Assembly (NCBI GenBank): GCA_015039365.1
Contig: WION01000538.1
Coordinates: 1-36,024 of the forward strand
Direction of reading: 5' to 3'
Length of the DNA: 36,024 nucleotides
Source of the DNA: Amanita rubescens
Lineage: Eukaryota > Basidiomycota > Agaricomycetes > Agaricales > Amanitaceae
The notes beneath the pieces are model-generated. The model saw only the letters and a program-made list of their open reading frames with translations, was not told where the DNA came from and did no database searches. The position numbers and the translations under genes were made by a program. Shown here in pieces: positions 29,639 to 36,024 of this stretch. Numbering within the stretch: the stretch's first letter is position 1; every line of letters starts with the position of its first letter.

Positions 29639-31241
29639 TTAGCCTGTTTCACGGTGGTGGAGATGGCGCGCTAAGAGAGGAAGAGGCCATGGATGACTGG
29701 GAGAATATGTGAGCATAAACAGATTAATTAGACAAGAAGATATCGTTACCCCAGCATTCCTTTCCCCGGAGCTAGGGGTGAAACGCTGTCAATGACTTTT
29801 AAGTGATTAGCTGAGGACGACTGTGAAAGAAAACATGAGCATAAATAGGTCGACTAGACAGTCAGAACTCGGTACCTGAGCGGTCCTATCGCTATCCCGG
29901 GCGGGCGAGACGGTGTCAAAACCTCTTAAGCAATTGTTGTTGCTGTCGGATTGAATGCCCTCCTCGTTGGTGGTGTAGTCGTCGATAGAGAGACGTATAG
30001 AGCGCTCGTCAATTGGTTCCAGCGAGGGCATGAGTACTTTCACTCTGTCCGCGTAAATTTGATAAAACTGAGAGGGATCAATGGTCATTAGGTGAACAGA
30101 AACGAAGTATGAACCTTTTTCTGCGAGTAATTTTGATATCCTCGTGAGAACGACTGTTCCGTTGCGCAGTTTATCGTACTCGAGCCAAGGAGGCGTCAGT
30201 ATCCCATCTTCGTCGACAGTGTTTCTTTGGACTAGTTTGGCCAGGCTATGGTTGAACAAAGCGCCACCATAATCGGATAGAAGACGGGGATCGTAGTGAG
30301 CGCCAAGTTTAATTTCCGAGACTGGAAGTACACGTCAGCATTATGCAAGCGCTGCATGTCGGATCACGTACCCGAAGGAGTAACAACGGGCACAGGCTCC
30401 ATGTGCGTTGAGTCGTCCACCGGAGTAGGTGCTGATACCATGATTCTCGGTTGTTTTCCGTTGCGCCCTCGTCTTTTGGTGCCAGACGATGTAGAGGTTG
30501 AAGAAGATGGTACGACGTATTTGGGGCCCATGTAGACACACATCAAGTCGGCAGCTCTATCCGGATTTGATGGACTTAACCATTCGACCGCTTCGACATT
30601 CTGCAGAGGATGGGTTAGCATCAGATAAAATAGATTTGAATGCTCGAAGAACCTGATCATTTTCCTGTTCCAGTTGTTCGTCTTCGTGTAAGTGCTAGCG
30701 GAAAGTTACTCGGCGGCGGGGTATAGCGTGCTTGGCGAAGGCGCGGGAATGGCATCGAGTCGGTGATACCGTCGGCTTGTATTCCAACACATCGAGTTTA
30801 GGACAGTTAATTGGTAGTCAAATAGGTACATCAGTTCCCGCGGAGCGCTGGTGGGAACCTTTATCATAAAAGCATCCTTCACTCACGTGTCATCATTAAT
30901 GAGATTATAGTTCTATAAGTACAAACAAGCATGTTTAGTGAAACACCGCAGACAGAAAAGAAATAAAGACACACGGGAGGGCGTCCAATGTAGTGGTTCC
31001 CGGAAGCCTGGTGAGGTGTTCCGACGGCACGTGGCGCGATTTCTCCGAAGATCCAAGCGGTGAAAGGAACAATTTTTTCATCGTTTGACTTGAGTTTAAA
31101 TCCATTCCGCGTGTCCCGTTCAAAATCCCGCTTGTATTCGAGATTAATCAGGGCACGGCTCCCCATCTTTCGTACGTTATCGATGAGTCGGTTGTAGTCG
31201 CCAGAGGTGACACGATCTAAGTAGAAGGCAGAGTCGGACAT
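29639..31241 (-). CDS. Hypothetical protein, 7 exons, 422 residues
   Basis: Exons on the minus strand are 30975-31241, 30887-30912, 30770-30847, 30372-30694, 29876-30321, 29750-29820 and 29639-29696; all junctions are GT-AG, introns are 39-75 nt and the phases agree, giving one frame from the ATG (MSDSAFYLDRVTSGDYNRL) to TAA. I recognise no domain. It looks soluble, with aromatic-rich helices in the middle (RKMIRFFEHSNLFYLMLTHP), a basic S/T-rich linker (about residues 185-220) and a second folded part (KLGAHYDPRLLSDYGGALF, YFVSVHLMTIDPSQFYQIY). Such two-part proteins of unknown role occur in mushroom genomes, but I cannot name a family. The last short exon is the least certain; reading through the last donor would stop at once with TAA. 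Confidence 0.75.
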
Positions 31242-31279
31242 ATTCGAGAAAGCGGATGGAGTGAGAGGTGTCGCTAGCC

Positions 31280-31287
31280 TATATATA
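31280..31287 (-). promoter_or_regulatory. Candidate TATA box of the gene at 31241
   Basis: Read on the minus strand, TGTATATATAGG lies about 40 nt before the ATG at 31241. The position suits a TATA element with a short 5' leader. It is the only such motif close to this start. Confidence 0.45.
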
Positions 31288-31289
31288 CA

Positions 31290-32552
31290 GAAGGGCGACA
31301 GCAGGAGGACTTCAAAGGAGAATTAAGACAGACGGGAAGAGCGGCGGGAATACTGTAGAGAGACATGGTGAAGCGTTCGCCGAGAAACCCTATCTGTCGT
31401 CGTCGCTAAGATTCCCCTGCACAGGGGCATCGGCGAAGAAGAGATGAGTGAAAAGCGCAAGACTGTGTGTGCCGCAGCGGGCGGAGAGATTGTGTTTGCG
31501 GAATACTGGCTTGCGGTGGCTCCTGTCTTACACTTGGGCCAATGCAAAGGATCGAAGCGGTAGAGCATGAAAAAAAAGATGTGATCGGCCACGGAGGACC
31601 GGGAGTCGAAGCGCTAGGGAAAGAGCTTAGAGCTCAAACGTATGGGTAGTAGGTTACAGGTACGCAGGTCACATGACCGGCACGTGCTCCGTGCTCAAGC
31701 TTTGGCGGACAGGCTATCCTTAGTCCTAAAACCCTTCACCTTTCAGGTTGCGGGAATTCAAACGGTTCATGCCCATCTCCAGCGTCTCGCGATTCTTCGT
31801 CGTAATCCGGACCCGTCCTCAACTCGACCGCCCACAAGTTTTTCAAGTCGTGTGTCGCAACGAGCGCGAGTAGTTTATCATCGGAAGCCAGGACTCTGCT
31901 TCCACTAGTTTACCCAGTCCTTCGTCCGTACGAACGATCCGAGAATCGAGGCTATCTTGATCTCATCACGCGTGCGAGGGAATTTATAGTATGGACAACA
32001 GGCCGGAACAGCTCATTCTGATATGCCTCAAGTTGGATGTAGAGCATCGTGAAACGTTTGTGTGGAATTTAAATGGTATGTTCCGTAATCGATCATCTCC
32101 CAAATGTTTAACATGTCTTTATAGATCCCATCGCTACCCCTGAGCATTTCGCATAGATGCTTGTCGAAGATTACAACCTGTCTACTGGTTCAAATAATGT
32201 TCCGCACACCTCCCCATCGATGGTGTGATACAATGGACAAAAGAATCAGAGACGAAAACAAATGTATACTACGTGGAATTGCAATCACGGGGACATTGCA
32301 TTTGAGTGCAGTCATAACAGAGTTTGTGATGTATGTGATATATCTTATGTAAAGAAAATAGTCGTCAAGCAATCTCCTTTTCCACATCGGAAACGACAGA
32401 AAAAAATGTCGTCCTTCTTCATCTTTGGTTTTTTCGCACTGGCAAACAGTGGTCATATGAAATCTTTTACTTTGAAATAGTATCACATCATAGTACGTGG
32501 TAATTGATTACATTTTACCGTCGGAGCGCAGCGCAGGCGGGTCTTGTAGGAC
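31290..32552. other. Interval without a supported gene
   Basis: Open frames on both strands are short and unlike known proteins, and no chain of exons could be built. A CACATGACCGGCACGTG stretch (31669-31685) holds E-box-like sites. The interval separates the minus-strand gene from a transposon remnant. Confidence 0.4.
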
Positions 32553-33000
32553 TCAATAATTTGATGGTAGAGTCGGTTGAGTCAAGCGAATGTCTTGTGA
32601 ATATTGCAGAATCTCCATCAGTTTCTTGTTCCACGCCGTTTCGTGTAAGTCCGAATACAAGGATTTCAAGTATGTGCAGTACAGTACTGCATGTTCCAGC
32701 TCGAGTAACTTATATTCTGAGACAGACACATCATGCTGTAAACATCCAACCAAGAACTTGTTTTCTTTAATTTATCTCATACACCCATGGTTACTAGAGT
32801 AGGGAATCACCTTTGGGGTTCATGGCGTACGGGTACTCGTAGTGTTCTGATTCATCAAATACAACAGGCCCAAAACCTAATCCTTCAGGAACATTAGCAA
32901 GCCTTATTTCTGGAGAGGAATTGTGAGTACTCCTCTAGTTCAGCATGTAAACGGTCAATATGTGCTTCCAAGCCTGCGATGTAGATATTGCGCCTGTGTG
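32553..33000 (-). pseudogene. KDZ-like transposase C-terminal remnant
   Basis: Minus-strand pieces read IYIAGLEAHIDRLHAEL (32933-32990), NVPEGLGFGPVVFDE (about 32845-32892) and MVGCLQHDVSVSEYKLLELE (32695-32753). From memory, the first and third resemble the coiled-coil and GLQHDAS...LLELE segments near the C terminus of fungal Kyakuja-Dileera-Zisupton transposases. The pieces are not in one frame and the apparent introns are too short, so this is a decayed fragment. Another helix-rich protein remains possible. Confidence 0.4.
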
Positions 33001-33596
33001 GCTCTCTCAAGGTTGATCCAACCAAGGCTTAGCGCTTAGGTACTCGACTCGAACGGAGACAACCTACAGTTCGTTGGAAGAGAAGAGTGCATATGAACCG
33101 AGTATAACGCGGCACGAGAAGAGCGGCGGTCATAAGACAGATCTGGGCTGCCCGAACACTCGTCCCTCGGCCGCCGCACGGCCCACCCCATTTTTCCTGA
33201 TTTTGCCTTTTATAAGTCTGTTCTCACTCACAATCCTTCTCTGCGTGATTCTCAATTTGAATATTAGGAAGTGCCGTTATACTAAGCAGAATCGGGGCTC
33301 GCAGACCCACTGTTGTCCGTAACTGTAGTTTGTGGCAGTCAGTAAAAAAGAATAAAATGTAACAAACGTACTTCCCAATTTGTTTATTTTCTACATCAAC
33401 TGACTTCTGTTTGATGATAAGTTCCCGAGGCAGCCTAGATGTACTGATCCTTGAAAATCGCAGTTCTACAGACCATTGCTTGAATGAATTTGCAGACCTG
33501 AAGTCGTGTAGAGCTGACCCTGGCGCTTCCTTTTCACGACTGTCACGGTCACCTGCTACTAGCTAGTGTTACCACGCGTTCAAAACCCTCCGCATT
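33001..33596. other. Upstream region of the XPG-type gene
   Basis: No gene is seen. An 82-codon frame (33074-33322) with a hydrophobic middle has no supporting context. The promoter of the gene at 33597 should lie here, but no clear TATA box is present close to the ATG. Confidence 0.35.
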
Positions 33597-36024
33597 ATGG
33601 GTGTAGCAGGGCTTTGGGAGGTACGTAGGAAGCACAGTCCAGGACGCTCTGTTGAAAACATCCAGGTACTTAAACCGGCCGTAGAAGTACGCTCCATGAC
33701 AGAGCTGGCGATCACGGAGGGTTTTATCGCCAATCCACAGGGACTTCGCGGGTTTCGGATTGGAATAGACGCGAGTATATGGTTCTTTCATGCCGAATAC
33801 GGGAAGAAGGGCGAAAATCCGGTGCTCCGCACGCTTTTTTTTCGTTGCGCTACTCTGATGCGGACGACATTCTTGCCATTGTTCGTTTTCGATGGTCCGA
33901 AAAGGCCCAACTTCAAACGCGGCAAAAAGATTAACAAGACCCGTCACCAACTTATTCCCGGTATGAAGGCTATCATTGAGGCTTTTGGATTCGAATGGAG
34001 AATGGTGGGTTTCCGTTTCTTTCGATTTTCCCCCTTTTTGAGTAGCTTGTAGGCTCCAGCTGAGGCTGAGGCCGAGCTAGCGTATCTCAATAGAGCTGGC
34101 ATCATTGATGCTGTACTCTCAGATGACGTTGATAACTTCCTCTTCGGCGCCACTACCGTAATCCGCAAGTGCGCCTTCCAGCCGCGACGTGATAGTCTGA
34201 CTCATACCCCTTTCCAGTTTAAGCAACAATCTTTCTGGTAACAGAGCAAACCCCATCTTGAATAGCGAAGGCAGGGACGACAAGAACCATACAGGGTTGT
34301 ATCGAGCGTTGACAATTCGCAGCCATTCGTCCATTTCACTTACCAGGGGTGGCTTTGTACTTATAGGCCTCTTGTCGGGTGGTGATTACGCTCAAGCCGG
34401 TTTACCTGGGTGCGGTATTACCACTGCCCACGCGCTCGCACGCTGCGGCTTCGGTGACTCTTTATACGAAGCAGCTACTACCCTACCTGCTGATGCTCTC
34501 CCCAATTTTCTGGCCCATTGGCGCCAAGACTTGCAAGAAGAACTTCGAACGAATTCTCGAGGAATCATAGGTCGTAAGCTGAAGAAACTAGCCAAAGAAG
34601 TCCCCAACTCTTTTCCCAACATCGACATCCTCCTATCCTACACAAACCCCATAACTTCCGAGAGCCTCGGATGCGCGGCCGAGAAAAATATGAAGCTGAC
34701 TTGGGGGAAGGAGCCAGATGTTGGTAAACTGGCAGCTACATGTGAATTCTACTTTGAGTGGGGATACAAAGAAGCGATTATCAAGCGATCTAGGACGCTG
34801 CTGTGGCACTCGATCGTACTACGAATATTGAGGCGGGCCGTGATCAACGCGGAAACATCTGACTATAGCTCGTCCTCAACTACCATGCCCTCTACACCGC
34901 GTAAAGGCAAGGACCGGGCACATCCTCGCATTATTAATACGCCATCTAAAATGGTTGCGAGGCATTTTGCTTCGATGGGTCTCAACTCGCCAGAGTCTGG
35001 TGATGAAGGGCCTCTTATTGTGAAGATCCACTCTTCGCGAAATCATGCGAGCACGGATGGGCTTTTAGAATATCGTCTCGAAGTGGCACCCGCTCAGCTG
35101 GTGCGATTGGCAGAATCAGGCATCAAGAGAATGAGGGAGCCTTCGCACACGGACGAGTGGACATCCGAGGAGGATGTTGGAGGGGACAATGCCGATTCCG
35201 ACGCTGGGAAAAAGACCAAGGGACTGAAGCCACCTCCGGATCCGACAAGTCATCTGCGGCTGTGGATGCCAGCATGTATGGTGGAAATGGCAGAACCAGA
35301 GATCGTCGAAGAGTATAATGAGCGAAGGTCTAAGAAGGCTTCGAAGGAGAACGGGAAAGCTAGAGAAGAATCAGGCGCTACAAAGCAGTCAAAGAATAAG
35401 GTATCAAAGTCCCAGAAACCGTTATACGACTCGGACACAGATCAGCAGCTACCCCTTGAAGACATGCTTGCGAAGAGAAAGGCGACGATACAGTCGACTC
35501 CTAGCCGTAGAGCCGATGGACGGATGGTGCTACCAGCTTTGTTTGAAGAAAGCCAGGAAAGCGGATCCAACGCGTTATTTTCAATGCCCATTTTTATGAC
35601 ACAGTCACGCGCCGAATTCTCCAAGACAGCCGCCAAATGTGAGAAACGGAGAAAGCCCGGGTTCGGCTATCTATCGTCATCAGATGAAGATGAGCAACCA
35701 CCATTTCCGATTTCGTTCAACAAGGAGGACGTGCTCTCGTCGAGCGATACTCATGGCCGGCTAAACACGATGAGACCCACGAAGACGAGTCTGGAGGGTA
35801 GTTCATCGCAGACGTCGGATTCCCAACGACACCAGTCGCCACGGAAATCTCTGAAACGCACTTTGGTAGAAAGCCAAGCACGGTCAACCTCTCCGCGTAA
35901 ACGAGCTGCTAACGCGAAGGCGGTCAATACGTCCGTCATCGAGATATCTTCGGACGACTCGGATGATTCCGGCGCTCGTCCGGCTTCTGTCTCTGTGCAA
36001 CGATCCAGTGTTCCGCCATTGATG
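33597..36024 (+). CDS. XPG/Rad2 family nuclease, GEN1/Yen1-like (partial)
   Basis: Exons are 33597-33620, 33666-34004, 34053-34168 and 34218 to the window end; junction phases agree and the last exon stays open for 602 codons. The product cuts flap, bubble or Holliday-junction DNA in this family. The N domain starts MGVAGLWE and shows the metal-binding aspartates in GIDASIWF and VFDGPKRP. The I domain shows APAEAEAELAYL (the catalytic glutamates) and LSDDVDNFLFG. GLLSGGDY supplies the last acidic residue and starts the helix-hairpin-helix part (AGLPGCGITTAHALARCGFG). A chromodomain-like region as in GEN1 could follow (CEFYFEWGYKEAIIK to about 35110). The tail is long, basic and disordered and ends with VIEISSDDSDD, similar to a SUMO-interacting motif. 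The unusually small first exon (8 codons) is supported by the family start. The C terminus is beyond the window. Confidence 0.9.
35935..35967 (+). other. SUMO-interacting-motif-like segment of the XPG protein
   Basis: The segment encodes VIEISSDDSDD, a short hydrophobic core followed by acidic and serine residues, the usual form of a SUMO-interacting motif. In Holliday-junction resolvases of yeast such motifs link the enzyme to SUMO control; that this applies here is inference. Confidence 0.45.

Overview
The window looks like a repeat-rich, accessory stretch of a filamentous basidiomycete genome, probably an Agaricomycete. The reasons are the 45-75 nt GT-AG introns, hAT, pogo-like and KDZ-like transposase sequence, a Ty1/Copia element, and a GEN1-like XPG nuclease of a type familiar from mushroom-forming fungi. 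No tRNA, rRNA or CRISPR array was seen.

Layout. 1-7454: a Ty1/Copia element on the minus strand, with a >1 kb LTR at each side and a polyprotein that stops inside the reverse transcriptase. 7523-11447: the most remarkable locus. Two ordinary coding exons are followed by exons of 12, 6, 6 and 18 nt, then by 49 exons of exactly 3 nt, each flanked by AG and a GT (or GC) donor and separated by 48-75 nt introns (113 nt where a unit has decayed), and finally a short terminal exon. Read in phase 0, set by exon 2, every 3-nt exon is a sense codon. The predicted gene has about 56 exons and 55 introns for about 190 residues. 11473-14858: a hAT element with an apparently intact 8-exon transposase. 14815-22240: CAC/GTG-rich repeats, holding a solo LTR (16174-16552, TSD CTTGA), a non-autonomous hAT element (16921-18067, TSD AATGTGGG), minisatellites, two inverted copies of one repeat family and a long hairpin element. 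22240-24199: degraded pogo-like transposase sequence with a SAP-like region. 25299-26010: an array of about 19 short palindromes, interrupted by another deleted hAT element (26011-26887, TSD CAACACCG). 27448-28045: a 60-bp minisatellite. 29639-31241: a 7-exon host-type gene of unknown function on the minus strand. 32553-33000: a KDZ-like transposase remnant. 33597 to the end: an XPG/Rad2 family nuclease (GEN1/Yen1-like), open to the window edge.

How it fits together. Most of the window is nested mobile DNA; for two insertions an unoccupied paralogous site can be read inside the same window. The two host-type genes lie at the right end. The micro-exon gene sits between a Copia LTR and a hAT element. 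Its middle section was expanded by tandem duplication of intron-plus-codon modules, so the predicted protein seems to have grown a few codons at a time. All splice models are read from sequence only; no transcript data were available.
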